This document shows positions 49,331-58,522 of a stretch of 64,000 bases of DNA, piece after piece; position 1 is the first letter of the stretch, and each line of letters starts with the position of its first letter. Position numbers and translations under genes: made by a program. This DNA comes from Sciscionella marina DSM 45152 (GTDB lineage: Bacteria > Actinomycetota > Actinomycetes > Mycobacteriales > Pseudonocardiaceae): NCBI RefSeq assembly GCF_000379465.1, contig NZ_KB905390.1:48117-112116 (forward strand). The letters run 5' to 3'. The notes beneath the pieces were generated by a model that was not told where the DNA came from, ran no database searches, and worked only from the letters and a program-made list of their open reading frames with translations.

Positions 49331-50514
49331 CGCGGGTAATCCGGTGCCCTGGTGGCGAAATCCTGCCGTACGTGCGCGAGGAAAACCGGATCGGCGAGCA
49401 GATCGGCGCCCGCACAGGCCAGTGCTCGTGCCATCGCGAACATCGAGGTGTGCGCCGAATCGGTCGCCGCGTACTCGGTCATCGCCCGGGAATGGCTCGC
49501 CGTTCCCTCCGGCATGATCGCCAGATACGGGTGGATGGCGGGCAGTTCCAGGCTCACGTTCCCGATGTCCGAGGAACCGGTGCCCCCGCGAAGCACCGGT
49601 TCGGAGACCGGGATCCCTTGACCGCGAAGGTAATCGGCGACCCGGTAGGCGAGCGGATGGTTGTTCTTGCGCTCGGCGTAGAGCGGTCCGTAGGTCAGCT
49701 CCACCTTGGTCCCGGTCGCCGCGGCCGTACCGTGCGCGGCCTCGTTGAAGCGCTCGACTAGTTCCACAACGGACTCGCTGGAGATGTCCCGGATCTGGAA
49801 TTTCCCGCTGGCGTACTCGGGAACGACGTTCGGCGCCTGCCCGCCCTCGGTGATGACCCCGTGCATCCGCACCGTCTCCGGGACGAACTGGCGCATCGTG
49901 TCCATGGCCACGAACAGCTGGATGAGCGCGGCGAGCGCACTGCGCCCGTCCTGCGGGGAACCCGCGGCGTGCGCGGCGATCCCGTGGTATTCCACGGTGA
50001 TCGACTGCGCGGCGGTGGCGTGCCGGATCGGCACGGTGCGATCGCCGGGGTGGAACATCAGCGCGGCATCGATATCCGCGAACACACCGGCCTCGAGCTC
50101 GGTGATCTTGCCGCCCGCACCTTCCTCTCCGGGAGTGCCGATCACGCAGACGGTCCCGTCCAGACCGGCGGCCTGCCGGGCTCGCGCGGCCGCGATCCCC
50201 GCGGCCAGGCCGCCGGTGGCGATCAGATTGTGCCCGCAGCCGTGGCCGATGTCCGGGAGCGCGTCGTACTCGCACAGGAAGGCGATGCGCGGGGAACCGG
50301 ATCCGGACTCGGCGCGGAACGCGGTCGGCAGCTCCGCGATCCCGCGCGTGACCTGGAATCCGTGTTCCTCGAGCAGCCCGGTCAACCGGCCCGCCGCGTA
50401 CTTCTCGGCGAGCGCGAGCTCGGGATTGGCGTGCAGATCCAAGCTCAGTTCGGTGAGCGCTTTCCGGTTGTCCTCGATGCTCGCATCGATGGCGGTGTGC
50501 GCCGTGGCGTTCAC
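49327..50514 (-). CDS. M20-family amidohydrolase (AbgB-like)
   Basis: A 395-residue M20 enzyme with GHGCGHNLIATG, GTPGEEGAGGK and the AHAAGSPQDGRSAL dimerisation segment. GTG 50514 is chosen because it overlaps the dipeptidase stop as GTGA; ATG 50529 would overlap further. Together with the next gene it looks like the two-subunit arrangement of p-aminobenzoyl-glutamate hydrolase, but both could be separate deacylases. Coupled on both sides. Confidence 0.85.
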   Translation of the reverse strand: MNATAHTAIDASIEDNRKALTELSLDLHANPELALAEKYAAGRLTGLLEEHGFQVTRGIAELPTAFRAESGSGSPRIAFLCEYDALPDIGHGCGHNLIATGGLAAGIAAARARQAAGLDGTVCVIGTPGEEGAGGKITELEAGVFADIDAALMFHPGDRTVPIRHATAAQSITVEYHGIAAHAAGSPQDGRSALAALIQLFVAMDTMRQFVPETVRMHGVITEGGQAPNVVPEYASGKFQIRDISSESVVELVERFNEAAHGTAAATGTKVELTYGPLYAERKNNHPLAYRVADYLRGQGIPVSEPVLRGGTGSSDIGNVSLELPAIHPYLAIMPEGTASHSRAMTEYAATDSAHTSMFAMARALACAGADLLADPVFLAHVRQDFATRAPDYPR

Positions 50515-51581
50515 CGGACTCCTTCCCATAGGCGTGCGGCATTGCCGCCGACGATCGCGGCGATATCGGCATCGGCCCAGCCGTGTGCGATCAGCCAGGC
50601 TGCCGCGTTCGGGATCGCCTCGGCCGGGTTCTCCATTCCGGCGACGAATTCGATGTCCAGCGCGGGCATTCCGCTCGCCGAGGGGCGTGGCCAGCCTGCG
50701 GCAGCGTAGAGCCCGAGGTGGTCGCCGAAGAAGGTATCCGGGCCGAGTGCGACGTGCTCGATGCCGATCAGTTCGGCGCAGTATTCGAGGTGGTGCATCA
50801 CGTCGTCGAGGTCGTGGTCACCGCTGCTCGCCCTGCTGCGGGTGCTGCCCGGCGCGGCCTCGATCCCGATCAGGCCACCGGTCGAGGCGACCGCGCGCAG
50901 CACCTCGTCCGGTTTCATCCGCGGGGTCGGCCACACCGTGCGCGCGCCCGCGTGGCTGATCACCAGGGGACGGGTGGCCAGCCGTGCCGCCTCGATGCTC
51001 GACCGATCCCCGACGTGCGCGAGGTCCACGAGCATGCCGAGCTCTTCCATGGCGCGCACCGCGCCCCTGCCGACCGGGCTCAGACCGGGATCCGGATCCT
51101 GGCCGAGCCCACCGGCGAGCGCGGTACCGGTGTTGTAAGCCAGCCCGGCACACCGGATTCCCGCGCCGTACAAGGCATCGAGGCCGCGCAGCTCGGTACC
51201 GATCGGCCCGAGGTCCTCCAGTGCACCGAGTACGGTGGTGTCGGACGTCGCAGCGCCGCTGTTCTGCTGCGCGGTCACCGCGGTTCCGAACGCGACCGCC
51301 TCGTCCAGGGTTCCGCCGGCGAGCTTGCTGGCGAACACCGTGGACAGTCCGGTCTCGCCGAGGAACACCTGCCCGGAATCGGCGAACCGAATCCAGCTGC
51401 GCTCATTGAGCGGATCGGGCAGCCGCACGGGGTGATCGTGCAGCGAAACCGTTGGCCCGGCGAGGATGTCGGCCAGCCGTTCGCGCTGCCCGCTGCTCAG
51501 CTCCGGGGCCGGGGAAGCCACCCGGTCGCGATCGGTGGCCAGCGGGACGACCGGTTGCGGCGGAACGGATCCTTGGCTCAT
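50511..51581 (-). CDS. Membrane-dipeptidase-family (M19) hydrolase
   Basis: A 356-residue metallopeptidase of the renal dipeptidase family. Likely zinc ligands are in TVSLHDHP, VISHAGAR and GPDTFFGD. It should cleave dipeptides or acyl dipeptides. ATG 51581 follows GGGAG; an ATG at 51635 lacks it. It lies between the transporter (stop 51706) and the M20 pair, so the operon would import and degrade a peptide-like compound. Whether it is membrane-bound is unclear; no signal peptide is visible. Confidence 0.85.
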   Translation of the reverse strand: MSQGSVPPQPVVPLATDRDRVASPAPELSSGQRERLADILAGPTVSLHDHPVRLPDPLNERSWIRFADSGQVFLGETGLSTVFASKLAGGTLDEAVAFGTAVTAQQNSGAATSDTTVLGALEDLGPIGTELRGLDALYGAGIRCAGLAYNTGTALAGGLGQDPDPGLSPVGRGAVRAMEELGMLVDLAHVGDRSSIEAARLATRPLVISHAGARTVWPTPRMKPDEVLRAVASTGGLIGIEAAPGSTRSRASSGDHDLDDVMHHLEYCAELIGIEHVALGPDTFFGDHLGLYAAAGWPRPSASGMPALDIEFVAGMENPAEAIPNAAAWLIAHGWADADIAAIVGGNAARLWEGVR

Positions 51582-51705
51582 GACACTCCCAACCTGTCGG
51601 GGCACGCTGTCGGAGGGGCTCAGCAGCCGACTCATGCCCTCGCTCCCTGGGGGAGCTCGGTGCTTCGCCGAGGACGCTGTATCGATGATTCGCTCGCAAG
51701 CTCGC

Positions 51706-53001
51706 TCATGCCAGGCTCCTGTCCTTGGTCTCGGGCATTCGCCACACCACGACCGTGGTGATCAGCGCGACGGCGATCACGTACACCGGGGCGGCCCAGT
51801 TGATGTGCGCGTCCGCGAAGGCCTCCATGATCAGCGGGGCGGTCCCGGCGAACAGCGCCCCGCAGACGGCATACGGCAGCGCGATCCCGACCGTGCGCAC
51901 CCGCGCGGGGAACAGCTCGGCGTACAGCGGGGTGAGTGTGGCGCTGCTGAACGCCTGCAGCAACAGTCCCGCGGTGCCGATCAGCAACAGATTCCCGAAC
52001 CCGCCGGTCAGCCCGGTCAGCAGCGGATAGGCGAGCAGCACGGTACCGACGGAATAGATCAGCAGGGTGGGTTTGCGCCCGATCCGGTCGGAGAGGATCG
52101 CGATGAACGGCAGCACGACGGCGAACACGGCGAGCCCGATGGTATTGGTCAGCGAGGCCGATGCCTTGTCGATTCCGGTGGTGATGTTGGCGTAGGAGGG
52201 CAGATAGGTCAGCCACATGTAGTAGGTGACGAATCCGGAAAGGGAGAGCCCGCCGAGCAGCAGCGCGGCCTTGCGGTGCGCGCCCAGCATCTCGCGCAGC
52301 GGGGCGCGCTCCACGGTTCCGCTGCGTTCCAGGTTCTGGTACGGCTCCGGCTCGGCGACCTTGGACCGCAGCCACAGCCCGACCAGCCCGGCGACCGCGC
52401 CGATCGCGAACGGGATGCGCCAGCCCCAGTCGTGCATCGCGGTATCGGAGAGCAGTGCGGAAAGGATGGTCACCGAGGCCGAGGCGCCGAGCACCCCGAG
52501 CCCGACGCACACCTGCTGGAAGGAGGCGGTGAACGCGCGCCTGCCCGGTTTCGCCCACTCGGTCAGATAGGCGGAGGAGGCGCCGTATTCCCCGCCGGTC
52601 GCGATGCCCTGGCCGAACCTGGCCAGGATCACCAGCGCGGGGGCGAGCCAGCCCGCGGCCGCATAGCTGGGCACGACCGCGAACAGCAGGCTCGAGCCGC
52701 CCATCAGCAGGATCGTCGCCGCCAGCCCGGATTTGCGGCCTTTGCGGTCCCCATAGGCCCCGAGCACCGCGGCGCCCACCGGGCGCATCAGGAACGAGAT
52801 CGCGAGTACCGAGAGCGCCGAGATCCGCGAGGATGTGTCGGTTCCGGGGAACAACTGGCCCGCGAAGAACGGGAACATCAGCCCATAGAGCGCCCAGTCG
52901 TACCACTCCACGAAATTTCCGATCGTGCCCGCGATAACCGCGCGTGCACGCCTCGATTCCGGTTGCGACCGGGCGGGCCGTGCGAAGAGTCCGGCCGCCA
53001 T
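51706..53001 (-). CDS. MHS-family MFS transporter
   Basis: A 431-residue metabolite:proton symporter. GNFVEWYDWALYG near 25-37, GAYGDRKGRKSGL (motif A) and GGEYGASSAYLTEWA are MHS signatures (shikimate, proline-betaine and similar). ATG 53001 has GAGGAGG upstream. It heads the operon with M19 and two M20 enzymes, so it probably brings in their substrate. Divergent from an Lrp-type regulator. Confidence 0.88.
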   Translation of the reverse strand: MAAGLFARPARSQPESRRARAVIAGTIGNFVEWYDWALYGLMFPFFAGQLFPGTDTSSRISALSVLAISFLMRPVGAAVLGAYGDRKGRKSGLAATILLMGGSSLLFAVVPSYAAAGWLAPALVILARFGQGIATGGEYGASSAYLTEWAKPGRRAFTASFQQVCVGLGVLGASASVTILSALLSDTAMHDWGWRIPFAIGAVAGLVGLWLRSKVAEPEPYQNLERSGTVERAPLREMLGAHRKAALLLGGLSLSGFVTYYMWLTYLPSYANITTGIDKASASLTNTIGLAVFAVVLPFIAILSDRIGRKPTLLIYSVGTVLLAYPLLTGLTGGFGNLLLIGTAGLLLQAFSSATLTPLYAELFPARVRTVGIALPYAVCGALFAGTAPLIMEAFADAHINWAAPVYVIAVALITTVVVWRMPETKDRSLA

Positions 53002-53065
53002 CGTTCCTCCTCGGTTGGTCTTGCGGACTGGCCATGAGCATGCGCTAATGTGGGTGTACATCGCC

Positions 53066-53098
53066 ATAGTCGAAATCACATCGGGAAAGATCGACTAT
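53066..53098. promoter_or_regulatory. Inverted repeat between MHS operon and Lrp gene
   Basis: ATAGTCGA (53066-53073) and TCGACTAT (53091-53098) form a perfect 8-bp inverted repeat with a 17-base spacer in the divergent gap. It is a likely operator for the Lrp-type regulator. Confidence 0.6.
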
Positions 53099-53111
53099 TT
53101 GAGTTCAATGA

Positions 53112-54131
53112 TTGAGCGGAAGCGGGCAACTCTTGGGTGAGCGAGAACGACCCGCCGACCCGGTGGACCGGCGCGTCGCGGCCGCGCTCGTGCTGCATCC
53201 GCGGGCGAGCTGGGGGCTGATCGCGCAGGTGCTCGGCATTCCGGAATCGACCGTCGCGCGCCGTGGCGCGCGACTGTGCTCACGCGGCGTGGTCAAGGTA
53301 CTCGGCACCCTGGACGTGATCGCTGCCGGGCGGGGCACCCCGGTGCTGATGCGGGTCTCCTGCACCCCGGGCACCGCGCCGACGGTGGCCGCCGAGCTGG
53401 CCGGACGCTCCGAGGTGTGGATGGCGCACCTGCTCTCCGGCACCGTGGACTGCATGGCCGAGGTGGTCGTCGCCGATCCCGGTCAGCTCGCCGAACTCGC
53501 CTACGAACGGCTTGGCGGAATGCAGGGGGTGACCGGATCGAGCAGCCACGTGGTGATCCGCCGGTTCGCCACCGCGCACGGCTGGGACAGCGGGGTACTC
53601 GGTCAGGACGTGGTGCGCCGGCTGCGCGGCAGCCGCGCGGACCGCTGGGACCACGGTGAGCAGGCAGGCCAGGTCGGCACGCTGACCGAGGTGGACGAGG
53701 AGATCGTGGCCGCCCTGCAGGCCGATGGGCGGATGCGCTGGGTGGATGTCGCCGCGCGCGCCGGGGTCATGGAGCGGACCGCACGGCGCAGGGCCGATGA
53801 GCTGATGCACCGTGGGCTGCTGCGGATGCGCGCGGTCGTGGATCCCGGCCTTTTCGGGCTCGCGGTGCGCGCGCTGCTGTGGGTGCGGATCGATCCGTCC
53901 CGGCTGACCACGGTCGGGCAGGCGCTCGCCGGGCACAGTTCCGTGCTGCTGCTCGCCGCGACGACCGGGGAATTCAACCTGTGCGGGGAGATCGCGGTCC
54001 GGGACTACGCGCAGCTCTACGAATTCCTCACCACCGTGCTCGGCGCGCTTCCCGGGGTGCGCGATATCGACCTGACCCTGGAACTGCGCACCCTGAAACG
54101 GGCAGGCGAACTGACCGAGGAGCAGACATGA
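53112..54131 (+). CDS. Lrp/AsnC-family regulator with two tandem units
   Basis: A 339-residue protein made of two Lrp-like halves. Each has a helix-turn-helix (VAAALVLHPRASWGLIAQVL, then IVAALQADGRMRWVDVAARA) followed by a ligand (RAM-like) domain. The start is probably TTG 53112 or TTG 53133; no ATG or GTG is in frame nearby. It is divergent from the MHS/amidohydrolase operon and coupled to the acetoacetate-decarboxylase-like gene (ATGA). It likely responds to an amino-acid-like effector. Confidence 0.85.
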   Translation: MSGSGQLLGERERPADPVDRRVAAALVLHPRASWGLIAQVLGIPESTVARRGARLCSRGVVKVLGTLDVIAAGRGTPVLMRVSCTPGTAPTVAAELAGRSEVWMAHLLSGTVDCMAEVVVADPGQLAELAYERLGGMQGVTGSSSHVVIRRFATAHGWDSGVLGQDVVRRLRGSRADRWDHGEQAGQVGTLTEVDEEIVAALQADGRMRWVDVAARAGVMERTARRRADELMHRGLLRMRAVVDPGLFGLAVRALLWVRIDPSRLTTVGQALAGHSSVLLLAATTGEFNLCGEIAVRDYAQLYEFLTTVLGALPGVRDIDLTLELRTLKRAGELTEEQT

Positions 54132-54907
54132 CCGTCCCTTCCGCGAGCGCGATGCCCGCGTTCGCCCCGCTCTACGCCGTCGGCACCGAGCGGGCCAGCC
54201 TCGACTGGCTCACCGTCGTCTACCGCACCGATGCCGGGGTCGTCGATTCGCTGCTGCCGCCGCCATTGCGCCGCGACGGCGAGGCCGAGGTGCTGATCTG
54301 GGTCGCCCGGTTCCTGAGCGCCAGCTTCGAACGCGACGGGGAACTCGTCGGTGAGCTGCCCAGCTATGAACAGGGCGGGGTGTGCGTGCGCTGCTCACGC
54401 TCCGGGGAACAGGGCGCGTATCCGCTGGTGTCCTACATCGCCGGCCTCAACCACGGCTTCACCGGGCGGGAACTGTTCGGCCTGCCCAAGAAGCAGGCGC
54501 AGCGGGTACTGCTGGACCGCGCCGGGGAGCGCACTTCCGCGGAAATCCTGACCACCGCGGAGATTCCGGTCGTCCGCATCGAGGCCGAGGACACCGGGAA
54601 GGCGGCCGAACTCGTGCCGGACTGGTTCACCAATCAGCTCAGCCTCAAACTGATCCCGAGCGCGACCGGGAAGGGCTTCGACGTGAATCACTTGGTGCGC
54701 ATCCCGTTCGAGTTCTCCGGGCAGAGCGGGGTCACCGGACTGGACGCGCGCGTGGAACTCACCGCGTCCGGCGCCGATCCACTGCACCTGCTTCCGGTGC
54801 GCGAGCACGCCTGGGCCGCGCGCGGGCGCACCGAACTGCGGGTCGGCTACGGCACCTATCTGGACCAGGTCACCGAGATCCCCACCCTCGGGGTACCGGG
54901 TACCTAA
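54128..54907 (+). CDS. Acetoacetate-decarboxylase-family protein
   Basis: A 259-residue protein with GRELFGLPKKQA at 113-124; Lys121 is the Schiff-base lysine of the family and Lys122 its partner. The family also includes enzymes that do not decarboxylate but condense or dehydrate ketones, so the reaction is open. ATG 54128 overlaps the Lrp stop. It may finish the breakdown pathway started by the divergent amidohydrolase operon. It converges with the OsmC gene with a four-base overlap. Confidence 0.86.
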   Translation: MTVPSASAMPAFAPLYAVGTERASLDWLTVVYRTDAGVVDSLLPPPLRRDGEAEVLIWVARFLSASFERDGELVGELPSYEQGGVCVRCSRSGEQGAYPLVSYIAGLNHGFTGRELFGLPKKQAQRVLLDRAGERTSAEILTTAEIPVVRIEAEDTGKAAELVPDWFTNQLSLKLIPSATGKGFDVNHLVRIPFEFSGQSGVTGLDARVELTASGADPLHLLPVREHAWAARGRTELRVGYGTYLDQVTEIPTLGVPGT

Positions 54908-55326
54908 TCGCCGTGTGCGTTGACCGGAGTGCCCAGTTCGACGGTGCGCGAGACGGTGCACAACCGCTCGTGTGACTGGGTGATCGCCTGCGGCAGCCGT
55001 TCCCGCGCCGCGTCGCCCGCCTCGCCATCGGGGAAGGCCACCTGGAAGTGCACATCCAGATTGGTGACGTGGTTGCCGTGCTCGTCGCGGATCTTGTCCC
55101 CGGAGACGGTCACGGTGAAGGATTCGGGTTCGGCGCGCCGCGCGGTGATGAAGTCGACGTCGATCGCCCCGCAACCACCGAGCGCGGCGAGCAGCAGCTC
55201 GACCGGGGTGAAGTCGGTGTCTTCCCCGGAACCGAATTCGAGCTGCCCGCCGCGCACATTGCTGGCCCGGTAGCGGCCGAACGCGGTCCGTTCGATGTGC
55301 ACCGAACGCTTGGTGTCCTCTGCCAT
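54904..55326 (-). CDS. OsmC-family protein
   Basis: A 140-residue OsmC/Ohr-fold protein. The redox Cys pair is at Cys52 (LLLAALGGCG) and Cys in ERLCTVSRT near the C-terminus. OsmC proteins reduce organic hydroperoxides, though this subgroup is little studied. It is convergent with the ADC-like gene and precedes a short tandem repeat and the MaoC gene. No operon partner is certain. Confidence 0.85.
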   Translation of the reverse strand: MAEDTKRSVHIERTAFGRYRASNVRGGQLEFGSGEDTDFTPVELLLAALGGCGAIDVDFITARRAEPESFTVTVSGDKIRDEHGNHVTNLDVHFQVAFPDGEAGDAARERLPQAITQSHERLCTVSRTVELGTPVNAHGD

Positions 55327-55357
55327 GTCTTCTCCTTCGGTTCCGGAGTTTCTTCAG

Positions 55358-55422
55358 GTCCTGCGGAGCAGGCTGTGTCTATGTCCTGCGCCGCAGGCTG
55401 TGTCTATGTCCTGCGCCGCAGG
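55358..55422 (+). repeat. 25-bp tandem repeat at the MaoC stop codon
   Basis: A 25-bp unit starting GTCCTGCG occurs at 55358-55382, 55383-55407 and (first 15 bases) 55408-55422, with two base differences in the first copy. On the minus strand each unit encodes LRRRT followed by the TAG stop of the MaoC gene, so the gene end has been tandemly duplicated. Confidence 0.85.
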
Positions 55423-55871
55423 AAGTTGAGCACGATCGCGCTGAACACCGGTTCGCCGTCCGGGGCCAGCAGTTCCGCGCGGGTGCGCACGAGTCCCCGG
55501 TCCGGTTTGGAATTCGAGGGGCTCGCCTCCAGCACGGTCACCCGCAGGCGCAGCGAATCACCCGGCCGGACCGGACGCAGCCAGCGCAGTTCGTCCACTC
55601 CCGGACCGCCGAGGCTGGCCACGCTGGACAGGTAGTGCGTGGCGAACAGGCGCATCATCAGCGCGGCGGTCTGCCAGCCGCTCGCGATCAGCCCGCCGAA
55701 CGGTCCGTCCGCCGCCGCTTCCGGATCGGTGTGAAAGGACTGCGGATCGTATTCCCTGGCGAACTCGATGATCTGGGCTTCGTCCACCGAGGCTTCGCCG
55801 AACTCGTAACAGGAACCGGGAACGTAATCCTCGAAATAGCGTCCGTGGATAGGGGTGCTGAATTCCGTCAT
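55404..55871 (-). CDS. MaoC-family dehydratase
   Basis: A 155-residue single hot-dog-fold protein. The hydratase motif EYDPQSFHTD is at 40-49 with Asp41 and His47 as likely catalytic pair. GGLIASGWQTAALMMRL follows, typical of the MaoC group. It hydrates enoyl-CoA or related substrates. ATG 55871 follows GGGAG. The gene end lies inside a tandem repeat, and the FAD oxidoreductase gene precedes it by 29 bases on the same strand. Confidence 0.87.
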   Translation of the reverse strand: MTEFSTPIHGRYFEDYVPGSCYEFGEASVDEAQIIEFAREYDPQSFHTDPEAAADGPFGGLIASGWQTAALMMRLFATHYLSSVASLGGPGVDELRWLRPVRPGDSLRLRVTVLEASPSNSKPDRGLVRTRAELLAPDGEPVFSAIVLNFLRRRT

Positions 55872-55900
55872 CGTCTCCCTTTCGCCCGCTACCCCGCACC

Positions 55901-56968
55901 CTAGCCGAGCACCAGTTCGGCGAGCTTGCGCCCCAGAAAGGGCCCGAGGGTGAGCCCGGATGCGCCGAGCCCGGTGGCGTGAAAGACCCCGGGATGCCCG
56001 GGGACCGGGCCGAACTGGGGCAGGATTTCCGGGCTCATCGGGCGATAGCCGACCCGGGTCTCGACGTGGGTGGCCGTGCCGAGTCCGGGGGCGATGCCGA
56101 GCGCGAACCCGAGCAGCTCGGCCAGCCCGTCCGCGGTGGCCGCGAGTTCGAGCCAGTCGCCCGGTTCCCTGGTCGCCCCGACCACGACCCGGGAGTCGTC
56201 GAAGCTGACCATGTAGTGCCCGCCCTCGGGGAGTAGCACCGGCCAGTCCCCGGTCGGCGCCCCGGCAAGGCGCAGGTGCAGGATCTGGCCGCGCTGCTGG
56301 CTTCCCGGGAGCGTGGCGCCGAGTTCGGCGAGCAACGGCTGCGTCCACACGCCTGCCGCCACGACCAGTTTCGCGCACCGATGGAATTCGCCGTCCACGG
56401 TCACCCCGTCGACCTTGCCGTCGGTCAGCTGCGGTTTCCCGGTACCGCGCACGATGCGGGTGCCGAGCGCGCCCGCCGCCTGGCACAGTGCCGAGCGCAG
56501 CAGCCGCCCGTCCACCCGCGCCGCACCGGGAACGTGCACGCCCGCCAGACCGGGGCGCAGCGGGGGAAACAGCCGCGCCGCCTCGCCCGCTTCGAGTTCG
56601 GTCACCGCGCCGTGCGCGCTCGCGTCCTCGAGCCGCGGGCGTAGCCGGGCCATGAGCCGGTCCCGGTCCCCGGGCTCGACCGGGCACAGCGCCCCGACCC
56701 TGCGGTAGCCGATATCGCCCGCGCCCAGTTCGGCGAGCTCGGCGAGCAGCTCCGGATAGCGTTCCGCTCCCGCGCGGGCCATCCGGTACCAGTGCTCGTC
56801 CTCGATCCGGCTCGTCCATGGGCACACGATGCCCGCGCCCGCCGAGGTTGCCCGCCCGTCCAGTTCCGCGTCCACCAGCATGGTGCGCGCACCGGCACGG
56901 GCGAGCTCGTATGCGGTCGCCGCGCCGAACACGCCACCCCCGAGCACGATGACCTCGCTTGCGTTCAT
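55901..56968 (-). CDS. D-amino-acid-oxidase/glycine-oxidase-like FAD enzyme
   Basis: A 355-residue flavoprotein. The FAD-binding GGGVFGAATAYELARAG is at 10-26, and a C-terminal HATGLGASGLTLGPFLGRKL completes the DAO fold. It oxidises D-amino acids or a secondary amine. ATG 56968 follows GGAGGA. Next upstream in the operon is a POT peptide transporter, suggesting that imported peptides or amino acids are the source. Exact substrate unknown. Confidence 0.87.
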   Translation of the reverse strand: MNASEVIVLGGGVFGAATAYELARAGARTMLVDAELDGRATSAGAGIVCPWTSRIEDEHWYRMARAGAERYPELLAELAELGAGDIGYRRVGALCPVEPGDRDRLMARLRPRLEDASAHGAVTELEAGEAARLFPPLRPGLAGVHVPGAARVDGRLLRSALCQAAGALGTRIVRGTGKPQLTDGKVDGVTVDGEFHRCAKLVVAAGVWTQPLLAELGATLPGSQQRGQILHLRLAGAPTGDWPVLLPEGGHYMVSFDDSRVVVGATREPGDWLELAATADGLAELLGFALGIAPGLGTATHVETRVGYRPMSPEILPQFGPVPGHPGVFHATGLGASGLTLGPFLGRKLAELVLG

Positions 56969-57005
56969 GCACTTCCTCCTTGTGTTCTGGGCGAAACGAG
57001 CGTTC

Positions 57006-58481
57006 TCAGTGCACGCCTGCCATATTGCGGTGCACCCAGCCGCCGATGGCCAGCATTCCCGTGGCGATGAGCAGTTCCCCCGCACCGTGCGCGAGGAAAT
57101 AGCCGATCTCGGTTTCCGGGCTGTACAGCTTGACCAGCTGGGCGTTGATGCCCTGAGCCGCGGAGTCGGACATCATCCACAGGCTCATCAGCTGCGCGGC
57201 ATAGGCGCGCGGTGCGAGTTTCGTGGTCACCGCGAGGCCGACCGGGGAAAGGCACACCGCGCCCGCGAGCAGCACGATGAAGCTGGCCAGCAGCCAGAAC
57301 GGGCTCGCCGGTGCGCGGGTTCCGTGTAACAGACCCGGAATCGCCATGATCACGAAGGACATCCCGGTCAGTGCGAGGCCGATCGCGAACTTGGTCGGAG
57401 TGCGGGGTTGCCTGCTGCCGAGCTTCATCCACAGGAAGGCGAGCACCGGCGCCCAGATCAGCGTGGCGATCGGGTTGATCGACTGGAACCAGGACGCGGG
57501 GATCTCGAAACCGCCGATGACCCGGTCGGTGCGCTTGTCGGCGAAGGTGGCCAGCACGGTCGCGCCCTGTTCGTCCACGATCCAGAAGGCCACGGCGGCC
57601 ACGAACAGCGGGACGAAGGCGCGTACCCTGGATCGTTCCACTCCGCTGATTCGCTTGCTGCGCAACAGAACCACGAAATAGGTCAGCGGGACGAGGATGG
57701 CGAGTACCGAGATCAGGTTCACGATCCCGTCCACCGCGAAACCGGTGATCCGGAAGAAGATCAGGGTGACCGCGGCCAGACCGGCGAGACAGACGGCGAT
57801 CCTGCCGAGCGCCTTGTGTAATTCCGTGCCGTGCAAGGGATGCGGGACCTGCCTGCCCGCGTTTCCCAGCCACCGTGCGCCGAGCACGTACTGGACAATC
57901 CCGAAGGCCATGCCGACCGCGGCCGCGGCGAATCCCACGTGGTAGCCGACGGTCTGCCCGAGGGTGCCGACCACATACGGCGCGATGAAGGCGCCGAGGT
58001 TGATTCCCATGTAGAACAGGCTGAATCCGGCATCGCGGCGGCTGTCCTGGTCCGCGTAGAGCTCACCGAGCACGCTGGAGGCGTTCGTTTTCAGCAGCCC
58101 GGTGCCGAGCACGATCAGCGCCATCGAGATGAAGAACATCGCCAGGCCACCGGGAATGGCGAGTGCGATGTGCCCGCCCATGATGAGCAGCCCGCCGGAG
58201 AGGATCGCCAGCCGCGAACCGAGCACCCGGTCGGCCAGCCAGCCGCCGAGCACCCCGGACATGTACACCGCGGCCCCGTAGACCGAGACGATCGAGGCGG
58301 CACTCGCGGTGGAGAGCCCGAGCCCGCCGTTGGCCACGTGGTCGTAGAGGTAGTACAGCAGCACCGCACGCATGCCGTAGTAGGAGAACCGTTCCCATGC
58401 CTCGGTGAGGAACAGCGTGGCCAGCCCGCGCGGATGTCCGAGAAAGCTCCGTTCGGTCCGGCTGATGTCGTTCCGTAGCAC
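57006..58481 (-). CDS. POT-family (PTR2) peptide/proton symporter
   Basis: A 491-residue transporter with about 14 hydrophobic segments. The signature ERFSYYGMRAVLLYYL near 28-43 (ExxERFSYYG) and FYMGINLGAFIAP near 160 are diagnostic of proton-dependent oligopeptide transporters. GTG 58481 is used because GGAG lies eight bases upstream; ATG 58550 is an alternative. It is coupled with an XRE-cupin regulator upstream and the DAO-like enzyme downstream. Confidence 0.88.
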   Translation of the reverse strand: MLRNDISRTERSFLGHPRGLATLFLTEAWERFSYYGMRAVLLYYLYDHVANGGLGLSTASAASIVSVYGAAVYMSGVLGGWLADRVLGSRLAILSGGLLIMGGHIALAIPGGLAMFFISMALIVLGTGLLKTNASSVLGELYADQDSRRDAGFSLFYMGINLGAFIAPYVVGTLGQTVGYHVGFAAAAVGMAFGIVQYVLGARWLGNAGRQVPHPLHGTELHKALGRIAVCLAGLAAVTLIFFRITGFAVDGIVNLISVLAILVPLTYFVVLLRSKRISGVERSRVRAFVPLFVAAVAFWIVDEQGATVLATFADKRTDRVIGGFEIPASWFQSINPIATLIWAPVLAFLWMKLGSRQPRTPTKFAIGLALTGMSFVIMAIPGLLHGTRAPASPFWLLASFIVLLAGAVCLSPVGLAVTTKLAPRAYAAQLMSLWMMSDSAAQGINAQLVKLYSPETEIGYFLAHGAGELLIATGMLAIGGWVHRNMAGVH

Positions 58482-58522
58482 TTTGCGCGCTCCTTTGCGC
58501 AGGGTTTCCTGGTGCGCTGGAT

